Below, piece by piece: positions 48,205 through 56,438 of a stretch of DNA of 64,000 nucleotides (position 1 is its first letter; every line of letters begins with the position of its first letter). Under the pieces are notes generated by a model, which ran no database searches, had not been told where the DNA came from, and saw only the letters and a program-made list of their open reading frames with translations. The stretch covers positions 1,364,001-1,428,000 of the forward strand of contig NZ_CP116256.1 in the NCBI RefSeq assembly GCF_027947575.1. Direction: 5' to 3'. This stretch comes from Streptomyces rubrogriseus. GTDB lineage: Bacteria; Actinomycetota; Actinomycetes; Streptomycetales; Streptomycetaceae. The translations under genes were made by a program, and so were the position numbers.

Positions 48205-50049
48205 ATGCAGATCAAGCCACGCCAGCACCTGCTGGACATCTGGCAGGCCATGGCCCGTCATTCGTTCGACGACGGGAAGCTGGTCCGGGGGGACACCGAC
48301 GGACTGAGCAGCGTCGCGGACGCCGAGCGTCTGCTCTGCCTGCTGTATCCGGCCACCGAGGTCCCCGCCTTCCGGCTCGACCAGCCGGACACCACCGAAC
48401 GTGACGTCCTGCGCGCCCTCGACCGGGTCGGCAGCCGGCTGGAGATCCCGCCCAACTTGATCGCCGCGCTGACCCAGTTCATGCGCACCCACACCGGCAC
48501 GGACGACAGCCCCACCTTCTCCGGCGGACACTACTTCCGCCCCTCCGAGCCCGGCGGCACGGTCAGCCACGAACAGCGCCAGCTGGGCGTGGTCGACTCC
48601 TACTCCATGTCCGTCACGCTCTGCCTGGCCACCCTCGGCTTCCTCAAGGTCTACGAGGGCACCACCACCCGGCCCGAGGTCCTCAAGGCCATCGCCGAAC
48701 TGCGGGAGGCCACCAACGCCCGGCTGACCTCCGCGATGGTCAGCCTGCTGCGGTCCTTCTCCGTGAACGTCTTCGACGCCGAGTCGGAGCAGGGCAAACG
48801 GCTCATCCAGGTCATCGGCCAGGGCGGGCAGTCCGACCGGATCGTGCTCCAGCAGTTCTCCCGCCGGTTACGCCCGCTGCGCGCCACCATCATCGAGAGC
48901 CTCTCCCGAGGCATCCAGGTCGACGAGGGCATCCGCGACGAGAGCCAGCTCTTCGAGTGCGGCTGGGCCTGGGGCATCGTCAAGGACGCACCGCGGATCA
49001 CCGACCTGAACGTCGACGTACCCGGTCAGCCCGACGGCATCGCCGACCGGCTGCCCTACGTGTACTTCACCGTCGTCGCCCTCGACGGCATCCAGGACCT
49101 CTTCTCCGACCGCACCCTCACCCTCGGCCTGCTCGACGAGGACCAGCAGAAACTCGCCGAGATGCTGCGCCTGCGCTGGGAGCTGAGCCAGCAGTACTGG
49201 TCCGCGATCGCCCGCTTCGGCGGCGAGCGGTGGCCCCTGGAGGACCTGCCCTGGCAGACCACCGGCCTGCGCCTGGAGTCCGAGTACTTCTCCCTGACCG
49301 TCGCGGCCATCCTCGTCCACGACCTGGTCCGCCGGAAGGCGACCGACGACGACCTCACCCGCACCGTCGCCATCATGGAGCGCCTCGCCGACCGCGGCCG
49401 GGTCACCAGCCGCATGACCAAGAACGACCCGACCCTCCTGCTGCACACCCCCGGCGTCACCATGCCGCTCGCCGGCTCCGAGCGGGCCGGCGGCCAACTG
49501 CTGTGGCGGATGACCGACTTCTCCGCCCAGCTCCTGAAGCGGATCATCCAGCTCGCCGAGCTCTCCCGGAACATCGGCGCCCAGGACCGCCTGCTCCGGC
49601 TCGCCGAGCAGTCCTTCGAGCACCTGTGGAAGCGGCGCATCGACGAGGAGGAGGGCGCCGGTCTCTGGGACAACATCCAGGCCGTCTACCCCGACGCCCA
49701 GGACGCCGGACTGCGCATGTCCTGGAGCATCACCGAGCGCGTCACCGAATGCCTCGTCGCCGCCCGCATCCTGTACGAGCAGGAGCCCATCCGCAGCCCC
49801 GAACTGGCCGAGTTCGCCCGGGAACTGCTCAGCGAGGCCACCCATCTGTTCGGCAGGGAGCAGCTGGAGGCGTCCGCCGCCGCCGACGGGGCGAGAGCCA
49901 GGGCCATGCGGAGCATCGAGAGCCGCCTCGACCACGCCCGCAGCCTGGTCGACGAACGGCCCGCGACCGCCTTCGCCCTGGCCCTGCCCGTGCTCCAGGA
50001 ACTCGACACCCTGGCCCAGGCCAGGGGTGCCGCCGCCCAGGAGGTGTGA
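48205..50049 (+). CDS. SCO2524-type protein (large, helical, unknown function)
   Basis: A 614-residue protein with no domain that I can name. It is rich in predicted helices (LLDIWQAMARHSFDDGKL at the N-terminus, RLLRLAEQSFEHLWKRRIDEEEGAGLWDN near 480 and LDHARSLVDERPATAFALALPVLQELDTLAQ at the end). YVYFTVVALDGIQDLF and SEYFSLTVAAILVHDLVRR look hydrophobic but not like membrane helices. Its TGA overlaps the GTG of the ATPase gene, which ties it to the operon. Function unknown; a scaffold or regulator role is only a guess. Confidence 0.78.
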   Translation: MQIKPRQHLLDIWQAMARHSFDDGKLVRGDTDGLSSVADAERLLCLLYPATEVPAFRLDQPDTTERDVLRALDRVGSRLEIPPNLIAALTQFMRTHTGTDDSPTFSGGHYFRPSEPGGTVSHEQRQLGVVDSYSMSVTLCLATLGFLKVYEGTTTRPEVLKAIAELREATNARLTSAMVSLLRSFSVNVFDAESEQGKRLIQVIGQGGQSDRIVLQQFSRRLRPLRATIIESLSRGIQVDEGIRDESQLFECGWAWGIVKDAPRITDLNVDVPGQPDGIADRLPYVYFTVVALDGIQDLFSDRTLTLGLLDEDQQKLAEMLRLRWELSQQYWSAIARFGGERWPLEDLPWQTTGLRLESEYFSLTVAAILVHDLVRRKATDDDLTRTVAIMERLADRGRVTSRMTKNDPTLLLHTPGVTMPLAGSERAGGQLLWRMTDFSAQLLKRIIQLAELSRNIGAQDRLLRLAEQSFEHLWKRRIDEEEGAGLWDNIQAVYPDAQDAGLRMSWSITERVTECLVAARILYEQEPIRSPELAEFARELLSEATHLFGREQLEASAAADGARARAMRSIESRLDHARSLVDERPATAFALALPVLQELDTLAQARGAAAQEV

Positions 50050-50969
50050 GCGTGCTGGTCTTCGCCGCCTCCGACAAGGGGGGCACGGGACGCTCGGTGA
50101 CCAGCGCCAACCTGGCCTACCAGCGCGCCCTCACCGGTGACCACGTGGCCTACGTCGACTTCGACTTCGGCTCACCCACCGCCGCCGCCGTCTTCGACGT
50201 GCCCAGCGCCATGCGCGGCACCCAGGAGCACGGCCTGCACTCCTACCTGGAGGGCGAGACCGCGGAACCGGTCCGCATCGACGTCTGGCGGGAGACCGAG
50301 CACCCCCTGCTGCGCGCCCGCCCCAACCAGTCCGGCCGCCTGGTGCTGTTCCCCGGCGACGCGGGCGGCGGCGAGTTCGCCACCGGCGAGGAGGCCCTGG
50401 AGCGCTGCGTCGACCTGCTGCTCAAGCTCAACGCCGAGTTCGACGTCACCTTCGTCGACCTCAGCGCCGGCCGCAGCTACGCCGTCGACATGGTCCTCGA
50501 CGCCACCGCCCACCCCCGGATGCGCAACACGCCCTTCCGCTGGCTGGTCTTCCACCGCTGGACCCGCCAGCACGTGATCGCCGCCTCCGGGCTCGTCCAC
50601 GCCGAGCACGGCATCATCGGCGGCGGCGTCGAGCGCGGCCACGACGAGGACGACCTGCGCGCCGCGATCCGCTTCGTGCGGGCCGCCGTGCCCGACCCCG
50701 AGTCGCCCCTGTGGTCGCAGGGCTCCACCGCCCAGGCCACCTGGATGCAGGCGTGCGACGAGGCGCTGCGCCGGCTCGCCGCCGAGCACCGCATCGGCGA
50801 CAGCGTCGTCCTCGGCATCGTGCCCCTGGAACCCATCCTCCAGTGGCAGGAGCAGCTCATCACCGAGGAAGACGTCCTCTCCACCCAGATAGCGAACAAG
50901 GAGACCCTGGAGGCGCTGGAGGAGATCGCCCGGCGCCTGACGGACGACACCCACTGGGGGCGGCTGTGA
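50046..50969 (+). CDS. SCO2523-type ParA/MinD-like ATPase with variant P-loop
   Basis: A 307-residue SIMIBI-class NTPase. The N-terminal SDKGGTGRS (residues 9-17) is a deviant Walker A motif, in which the signature lysine of the ParA/MinD group (Lys11) is kept but the usual P-loop lysine is Arg16. Walker A'/switch I is VAYVDFDFGSPTAA and switch II is VTFVDLSAGRSY. A long insert covers residues about 60-115. Nucleotide binding is likely, hydrolysis uncertain. GTG 50046 overlaps the upstream TGA (GTGA), and the gene ends in a GTGA overlap with the next. GTG 50052 is a less likely start. Confidence 0.82.
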   Translation: MSVLVFAASDKGGTGRSVTSANLAYQRALTGDHVAYVDFDFGSPTAAAVFDVPSAMRGTQEHGLHSYLEGETAEPVRIDVWRETEHPLLRARPNQSGRLVLFPGDAGGGEFATGEEALERCVDLLLKLNAEFDVTFVDLSAGRSYAVDMVLDATAHPRMRNTPFRWLVFHRWTRQHVIAASGLVHAEHGIIGGGVERGHDEDDLRAAIRFVRAAVPDPESPLWSQGSTAQATWMQACDEALRRLAAEHRIGDSVVLGIVPLEPILQWQEQLITEEDVLSTQIANKETLEALEEIARRLTDDTHWGRL

Positions 50970-51931
50970 CGGAGCCCGTGTTCCGCGAGACCGCCGCCGA
51001 GCCGCGCACCCAGTCCGTGCCGCTGGCCCACCTCTCCGTGGAGCTGGGCCACCTCTACATGGAGGACTTCGAGGCCGGACCCGAACGGCTGCGCGCGCAC
51101 TTCGCCGAAGTACGGCCCTGGGTGGAGGCGGCCCGCACCGCCGCCACCGCCCGGGCCGGCGGCAAACGGCCCCGGATCAGCACCTGCTTCCTCATCGACG
51201 ACTACTTCACCCGCTTCTCCACCCCCGCCGAGGTGGTCCCCATGCTCCTCGCGGAGGCCGAGCGGGCCGGACTGAGCGTCGACTACCTGGCCCGCGAGTC
51301 CGGCTGCGCCGTCACCGGCAAGGTGCCCGTCGCCGAGGCGGTCGCCGCCCGCATCGTCGAGTCCCCGCCGCCCGGCAGCTACGGCCTGCGCCCGCCCGCC
51401 GCGCAGACCGGCTGGCTCGCCAACGGCGAACGCAGCCCCGTCGCCCGAGCCCCGCAGGCCATGAAGCGCGCCGTGACCTGGCAGCCCCCGCACGAGACCG
51501 CCGCCCGCCGCCACTCCGTCTTCCTCGACGTCGAGCTGTGGAGCGACGACGCCGACGGACAGCGCCTGTGGTCCTGCCCCTTCCTCGCCGCCGTGTGGCA
51601 GCTCGCCCGCCTCGGACTCCTGCGCAACGAGGGCGAGGCCGTCCTCGCCCCCCAGCCGCACACCGCCACCGGCTTCCCCGACAAGTGGGACGAGCTGCCC
51701 ACCCTGCTGAAGCTCAACGAGCGTGCGGACCCCTTCGCCGCCTACCGCACCTGCTCCGTCCTGCCCACTCGCTTCCTCCCCGTCGAGCACGCCGTCCGCG
51801 TGATCCTCGACCAGATCGAGGTCGACCCGGGCGCACTGGCACAGGTCGCCGACCGCTCCGGGAAGGAACGCATGCCCGTCCCCGACTCGGTCGCCGACCG
51901 CCTCTCCTACGTGTACTACTCGGGGCCCTGA
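50966..51931 (+). CDS. SCO2522-type protein, unknown function
   Basis: A 321-residue cytoplasmic protein: SVPLAHLSVELGHLYMEDFEAGPERLRAHFAEVRPWVEAAR near the N-terminus and PRISTCFLIDDYFTRFSTPAEVVPMLLAEAERAGLSVDYLARESGCA next. Conserved-looking polar clusters (SVFLDVELWSDD, TCSVLPTRFLPVEHAVRVILDQIEVDP) suggest an enzyme-like core, but no catalytic motif is recognised. It overlaps the ATPase gene by four bases (GTGA) and is one base from the next gene, so translation is coupled through the cluster. Confidence 0.78.
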   Translation: MTEPVFRETAAEPRTQSVPLAHLSVELGHLYMEDFEAGPERLRAHFAEVRPWVEAARTAATARAGGKRPRISTCFLIDDYFTRFSTPAEVVPMLLAEAERAGLSVDYLARESGCAVTGKVPVAEAVAARIVESPPPGSYGLRPPAAQTGWLANGERSPVARAPQAMKRAVTWQPPHETAARRHSVFLDVELWSDDADGQRLWSCPFLAAVWQLARLGLLRNEGEAVLAPQPHTATGFPDKWDELPTLLKLNERADPFAAYRTCSVLPTRFLPVEHAVRVILDQIEVDPGALAQVADRSGKERMPVPDSVADRLSYVYYSGP

Positions 51932-51932
51932 C

Positions 51933-52913
51933 ATGGCGCCGCGGCAGAGCACCCCGCCCGCCGTCCTCGCCTGCGGCGAGATCCGCACCTGCCTGCTGCC
52001 CGCCCGGCAGGCCCTCGACATCCGGTCCGCCGCCCAGCTCCTCGGCCTGCGCGCCGACGAACGCGTGCTGCTCTCCGAACGCCCCGGCCTCTACGCGCGT
52101 TCCCCCGAGACCCTCACCGGCGTCGACTGCCCGCTGCCCAGCGCCAACGGCGCCCGCATCCGCGCCGTCGGCACCGTCACCGCGCACGCCGCGCTCACCG
52201 AGGGCCGCGTCCTGCAGACCTCCGCCCACTGCCGCCTGCCCGGCACCGGACCCGACCAGCGGCGACCCTGGGGGGAGTACCTGGTGCGGCCCGGCGTCGT
52301 CGAACCGCTCGGCAAGCTCCCGCACGAGGCGGTCGCCCAGGGCGTCCTCGGCGGCCCGCGCCACGGCGACCTCGACGTCGGACTCATCGCCGACGGCCTG
52401 CTCACCCGGGTGCTGCGCCACCCCCTGCTCGACCAGCGCCCGCCCTTCCGCTCCCGCCCCACCCGGCTGCGCTGGGCGGCGCTGCCTGCGGCACCGGGCG
52501 AGGGCCCCTCGCTGGAACGGTTCACCCTCGCCGAGGACGAGCTGCGCACCGTACGCCTGCGGGTGCCCGAGGGCACCAGCGGCGCCGAACTGGCCGCGCT
52601 CTGCGACGACCTGGCCCTGCACGACTGGCTGCTCACCACCGTCGTCCGCATGCTCGACGGCCTCCGCCTCGGCGCCGGGGCCGCCCACGACGCCGGAGCC
52701 GTCGTACGGACCCTGCGTCCGGCCGTCGACCACCTCCTGCACCTGTGGATGCCGGGCGCCCGGGCCGGCCGCGAACTGGCCGCGCTGTGGGACCCGCTGG
52801 AGGAGCGCCCCGGCTTCACCCGCCAGTGGCAGGCCCTGGTGCAGCGCATCCGCGACCAGCTCACCCTGCACGCCATCCCCGCAGCCCACCGGGAGGTGGA
52901 ACCGGCCCCCTGA
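51933..52913 (+). CDS. SCO2521-type protein, unknown function
   Basis: A 326-residue protein with ACGEIRTCLLPARQALDIRSAAQLLGLRADERVLLSERP at the N-terminus, a middle part with many Pro/Gly and RHGDLDVGLIADGLLTRVLRHPLLDQ, and helices to the end (LCDDLALHDWLLTTVVRMLDGLRLG). No membrane segment. It begins one base after the previous stop. Function unknown; its constant company with the ATPase and methyltransferase suggests a shared complex. Confidence 0.75.
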   Translation: MAPRQSTPPAVLACGEIRTCLLPARQALDIRSAAQLLGLRADERVLLSERPGLYARSPETLTGVDCPLPSANGARIRAVGTVTAHAALTEGRVLQTSAHCRLPGTGPDQRRPWGEYLVRPGVVEPLGKLPHEAVAQGVLGGPRHGDLDVGLIADGLLTRVLRHPLLDQRPPFRSRPTRLRWAALPAAPGEGPSLERFTLAEDELRTVRLRVPEGTSGAELAALCDDLALHDWLLTTVVRMLDGLRLGAGAAHDAGAVVRTLRPAVDHLLHLWMPGARAGRELAALWDPLEERPGFTRQWQALVQRIRDQLTLHAIPAAHREVEPAP

Positions 52914-53011
52914 CCGATCCCGCCGTCCGGCACGCGCAGCCCCGCACGCCCGTCACCGCACACACATCCCCGCACGATCCGACGCGTATCCCAACGGGGG
53001 GAGAGAGCGAG

Positions 53012-54145
53012 ATGAGCACGGCACAGTCACCCCGACCCGACGACACGCCCCGCACGACCAACCCGATCGACCCGAGGGGCGAGTCCCCCTGGACCCGCAT
53101 GCTGCTGGTCGCCCTGGTCGTCGGCGGCCTCTTCTGGAGCGTCGCGGCCCTCCTCGACCCGGACGACGGCACCGTGCGGCAGTTCGTGGCCGCCGTGCTC
53201 TGCGCCGCCGCCGCGCTGGCCGTCCAGTACGTCCTCGGCCTGGCCCCGCGCCCGGCACCGGACCGGCCGGAGGAGCACACCCGGCTGGAGGAGCACACCC
53301 GGCGGGTGGAGGACGCCCTCGCCGAGAACACCGCCGCCGTACGCGACGGTCTCAGCCGGTACGACACCGAGCTGAAGTCGGGCCTCACCCGGCACACCGA
53401 GGACGTCAAGCAACTGGTCGAGACCCACGTCACCCAGGTCGACCACGGGCCGGCCGAGGCCGCCCGCACGCTGGACCCGGTCCGCATCGACAGCGTGCCC
53501 GACCTGGCCAAGGGCTTCGCCGACGTCCTGCTGCCCAGCCCCTCCATCCTGCACACCTTCGTGCACCTGGAGATGTCCCGGGTGGTCGGCCACATGGCGG
53601 ACCTCACCAACCTGAGCGCCGAGTGCCCCGGCGAGAACCACGACTGGATGCTCACCCTCACCAAGGCCGCCGAGCAGTCCATCCTCGCCACCAGCACCTC
53701 CGTCGACCGGCAGTTCTGGAACAGCGAGCCCGCCGGACGCTACCTCGACGCCCAGCAGGCGGCCATCGACGAACAGGGCGTCACGGTGCGCCGCCTGTTC
53801 CTGCTGGAGAGCGCCCGCGAACTCGACGACCGGCTGCTGCGGCTGTGCGAGGAGCAGGAGCTGCGCCGCATCGACGTCCGTGTGGCGGTCCTGCCGGAAC
53901 TGCCCCCGCACCTCCAGCGCGGCACCACCAACGACTTCATCCTCTACGACGAGGAGGTGTCGTTCGAGATCGAGCAGGACCTGCGGGACGTCAACGTCCG
54001 CACCCGGCTCACCGCGCGCCAGGACTACGTACGGGACCGGCTCAAGCGCTTCAGGGAACTCTGGGACGCGGGCATGGGCCTGCGCGAACTGGAGGTGCGG
54101 GTCGACGACGAGGAGGACGGGAAATGGGTGGTCGACCAGGCGTGA
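53012..54145 (+). CDS. Two-helix membrane protein with coiled-coil and C-terminal domain of uncertain (PLD-like?) type
   Basis: A 377-residue protein. Two hydrophobic helices (MLLVALVVGGLFWSVAALL near residue 30, FVAAVLCAAAALAVQYVLGLA near 60) are followed by a coiled-coil-like stretch (EEHTRLEEHTRRVEDALAENTAAVRDGL...TEDVKQLVETH). The C-terminal 200 residues (STSVDRQFWNSEPAGRYLDAQQAAIDEQGVTVRRLFLLE, IDVRVAVLPELPP, FILYDEEVSFEIEQ) recall phospholipase D-like folds that lack the HKD motif; this is inference. It lies 98 bases downstream of the SCO2521-type gene. ATG 53012 has a GGGGGGAGAGAG site. Confidence 0.78.
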   Translation: MSTAQSPRPDDTPRTTNPIDPRGESPWTRMLLVALVVGGLFWSVAALLDPDDGTVRQFVAAVLCAAAALAVQYVLGLAPRPAPDRPEEHTRLEEHTRRVEDALAENTAAVRDGLSRYDTELKSGLTRHTEDVKQLVETHVTQVDHGPAEAARTLDPVRIDSVPDLAKGFADVLLPSPSILHTFVHLEMSRVVGHMADLTNLSAECPGENHDWMLTLTKAAEQSILATSTSVDRQFWNSEPAGRYLDAQQAAIDEQGVTVRRLFLLESARELDDRLLRLCEEQELRRIDVRVAVLPELPPHLQRGTTNDFILYDEEVSFEIEQDLRDVNVRTRLTARQDYVRDRLKRFRELWDAGMGLRELEVRVDDEEDGKWVVDQA

Positions 54146-54154
54146 GGGCCGCCG

Positions 54155-54170
54155 TACTCCCCGGGGAGTA
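54155..54170. promoter_or_regulatory. Perfect 16-bp palindrome upstream of the MMPL/two-component operon
   Basis: TACTCCCCGGGGAGTA lies in the 147-base gap between the membrane/coiled-coil gene and the MMPL gene. A degraded copy, TCTCCCCGGGCAGTA, follows at 54185-54199. It could be an operator for the MMPL transcript or the loop-less end of a terminator. Confidence 0.45.
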
Positions 54171-54292
54171 ATGACGGCCCCGCGTCTCCCCGGGCAGTAG
54201 CCGCAGGCTCGCCCTCACGCCCGACGCGTCGGCACCCCGCCGGCGGAAGTCTGGAGACCCACCCAGACATCCACCGGAGGGAGGCCCGTCAG

Positions 54293-56371
54293 ATGGGGGC
54301 CACAAAGACAGGCGCGGCGCGGCGGCGGGCCGTGCCCTGGCTGGTGCTCGCACTGTGGATCGCCGTGCTGGCGATCGCCTCGCCGTTCGCGGCGAAACTC
54401 GGCGACGTGCAGCGCGACCGGGCCGTCGACTACCTGCCGGCGAGCGCCGACTCGACGCAGGTCGCCAAGATCCAGGAGCGGCTGCCCGGCGGCGAGGCCA
54501 CCGAGATGGTCCTCGTCTACCACCGCGACGCCGGACTGACCGCCGCCGACCGGGCCACCGCCGCCGAGCAGGTCGCCGAGATCGCCGACGCGCACGAACT
54601 CACCGGCCGTCCGGCGGGCATCCCGTCCAAGGACGGCACCACCCTCATGTACCCGGTCGCCTCCACCGAGCCCGGCACGGACGAGAAGGCCCGCGACGCA
54701 CTCGTCAACGATGTACGGGACATCGCCCGGGGCGGCGACGGGCTCGGCGTCGAGGTCGGCGGCTCCGGCGCGCTCGCCACCGACGCCTCCGAGGTCTACA
54801 ACTCCCTCGACGGCCCGCTGCTCTACACCACCGCGGCGGTGGTCGCCCTCCTCCTGATCCTCATCTACCGCAGCCCCTTCCTGTGGCTCGTCCCGCTCGC
54901 CGTCGCCGGACTCGCCGACTACCTCTCCATGGGTGTCGCCTACGGCCTCAACCAGACCTTCGGCACCGCCGTCTCGGGCCAGAGCAGCGGCATCATGACC
55001 ATCCTCGTCTTCGGCGTGGGCACCGACTACGCGCTGCTGCTGGTCTCCCGCTACCGCGAGGAACTGCGCCGCATCGAGCGGCCGTACGACGCCATGCTCG
55101 CCGCCCTGCGCGGCTGCGGACCCGCCGTACTGGCCTCCTCCGGCACCGTCGCCGCCGGACTCCTGTGCCTGCTGGCCGCCGACCTCAACTCCAGCCGGGG
55201 CATGGGCCCGCTCGGCACCGTCGGTGTGCTGTGCGCGCTGGCCGCCATGCTGACCCTGCTGCCCGCGCTCCTCGTCCTGCTCGGCCGCCGCGTCTTCTGG
55301 CCGCTGGTGCCCCGCCACGGCAGCACCCCCAAGGCCCGCCGGTCGCTGTTCGCCGCGATGGGCGGCTCCGCCGAACGCCGGCCCCGCACCGTCCTGGTGG
55401 GCGGCGCCGTCCTGCTCGGCGCGCTCGCGCTGGGCGCCTTCGCCCTGCCCGGCAACCTCAAGCAGGAGGACTCCTTCACCACCCGCCCCGAGGCGATCGC
55501 CGCGATGGAGACCCTCGCCGACGCCTATCCGGAGTCCGGCACCCAGCCGATCAGTGTCATCAGCCCCACCGACCGCGCCGAGGCCGCCCTCGCCGAGATC
55601 CGCGACACCGAGGGCGTCAAGAGCGCCGAGGCCGGGCGCAGCGGCGACGGCTGGACGGAGCTGACGGTCCTGGCCTCCACCCCGCCCCAGTCGGCCGCCG
55701 AGACCGCCACCATCGAGGAGCTGCGCGACAAGCTCGACGGCTCGTACGTCGGCGGCCCCAGCGCCCAGCAGATCGACCTGGAGGACACCAACGCCCGGGA
55801 CACCGCCATCGTCGTACCGCTCGTGCTGCTCTCGGTCCTGCTGATCCTCACCGTGCTGCTGCGCTCGCTGGTCGCGCCGCTGATCCTGGTCGCCGCCGTC
55901 GTCGCCGTGTGGGGCGCGGCCCTCGGCATCGGCGGCCTCGCCTTCGGTCCCCTCTTCGGCTTCGAGGGCACCGACCCCGGGCTCGGCCTGCTCTCCTTCG
56001 TCTTCCTGGTCGCCCTCGGCGTCGACTACGGCATCTTCCTGATGCACCGGATGCGCGAGGAGTCCCTGAACGGCGCCGAACCCACCCGGGCGGCCCTGTC
56101 CGCGCTGCGCACCACCGGCGGCGTCATCGCCTCGGCCGGGCTGGTCCTCGCGGCCACCTTCGCCGTGCTCACCAGCATGCCGATGGTGCAACTCGTCGAG
56201 CTGGGCTTCGTCATCGCGGTCGGCGTCCTGCTCGACACCTTCCTCGTCCGCACCTACCTGGTCACCAGCGCCAGCGTCGCCCTGCGCCGCCGGGTGTGGT
56301 GGCCGGGCCGGCTGTCCCGGGAGCCGGGCCGGCCCGCGCCGGACGACGTACGGAAGCCCGTCGGTGTCTGA
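54293..56371 (+). CDS. MMPL/RND-family transporter
   Basis: A 692-residue membrane protein with the two-fold repeat of MmpL-type RND transporters. Helix 1 is near residue 18, followed by an extracytoplasmic loop (to about 175), five helices, a second loop and six more helices. Each half holds the proton-relay GxxxDY motif (LVFGVGTDYALLL and LVALGVDYGIFLM). Such proteins export lipids or drugs. GGAGGGAGG lies 11 bases before ATG 54293. The following sensor kinase starts after a short gap or overlap, indicating a common operon. Confidence 0.92.
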   Translation: MGATKTGAARRRAVPWLVLALWIAVLAIASPFAAKLGDVQRDRAVDYLPASADSTQVAKIQERLPGGEATEMVLVYHRDAGLTAADRATAAEQVAEIADAHELTGRPAGIPSKDGTTLMYPVASTEPGTDEKARDALVNDVRDIARGGDGLGVEVGGSGALATDASEVYNSLDGPLLYTTAAVVALLLILIYRSPFLWLVPLAVAGLADYLSMGVAYGLNQTFGTAVSGQSSGIMTILVFGVGTDYALLLVSRYREELRRIERPYDAMLAALRGCGPAVLASSGTVAAGLLCLLAADLNSSRGMGPLGTVGVLCALAAMLTLLPALLVLLGRRVFWPLVPRHGSTPKARRSLFAAMGGSAERRPRTVLVGGAVLLGALALGAFALPGNLKQEDSFTTRPEAIAAMETLADAYPESGTQPISVISPTDRAEAALAEIRDTEGVKSAEAGRSGDGWTELTVLASTPPQSAAETATIEELRDKLDGSYVGGPSAQQIDLEDTNARDTAIVVPLVLLSVLLILTVLLRSLVAPLILVAAVVAVWGAALGIGGLAFGPLFGFEGTDPGLGLLSFVFLVALGVDYGIFLMHRMREESLNGAEPTRAALSALRTTGGVIASAGLVLAATFAVLTSMPMVQLVELGFVIAVGVLLDTFLVRTYLVTSASVALRRRVWWPGRLSREPGRPAPDDVRKPVGV

Positions 56372-56438
56372 GGTGCCCGGCGTCCCGAGCGTGCCCCTCC
56401 CCTCCCGGAGGGGCGCGTCCGTCGCGGAGTATGGACGC

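Noticed and set aside
48108..48404. 98-codon plus-strand frame with NGDM-like repeats between the methyltransferase and helical-protein genes
   Set aside because: The repeats come from 15-bp DNA repeats; the frame overlaps both real genes and has no good ribosome-binding site.
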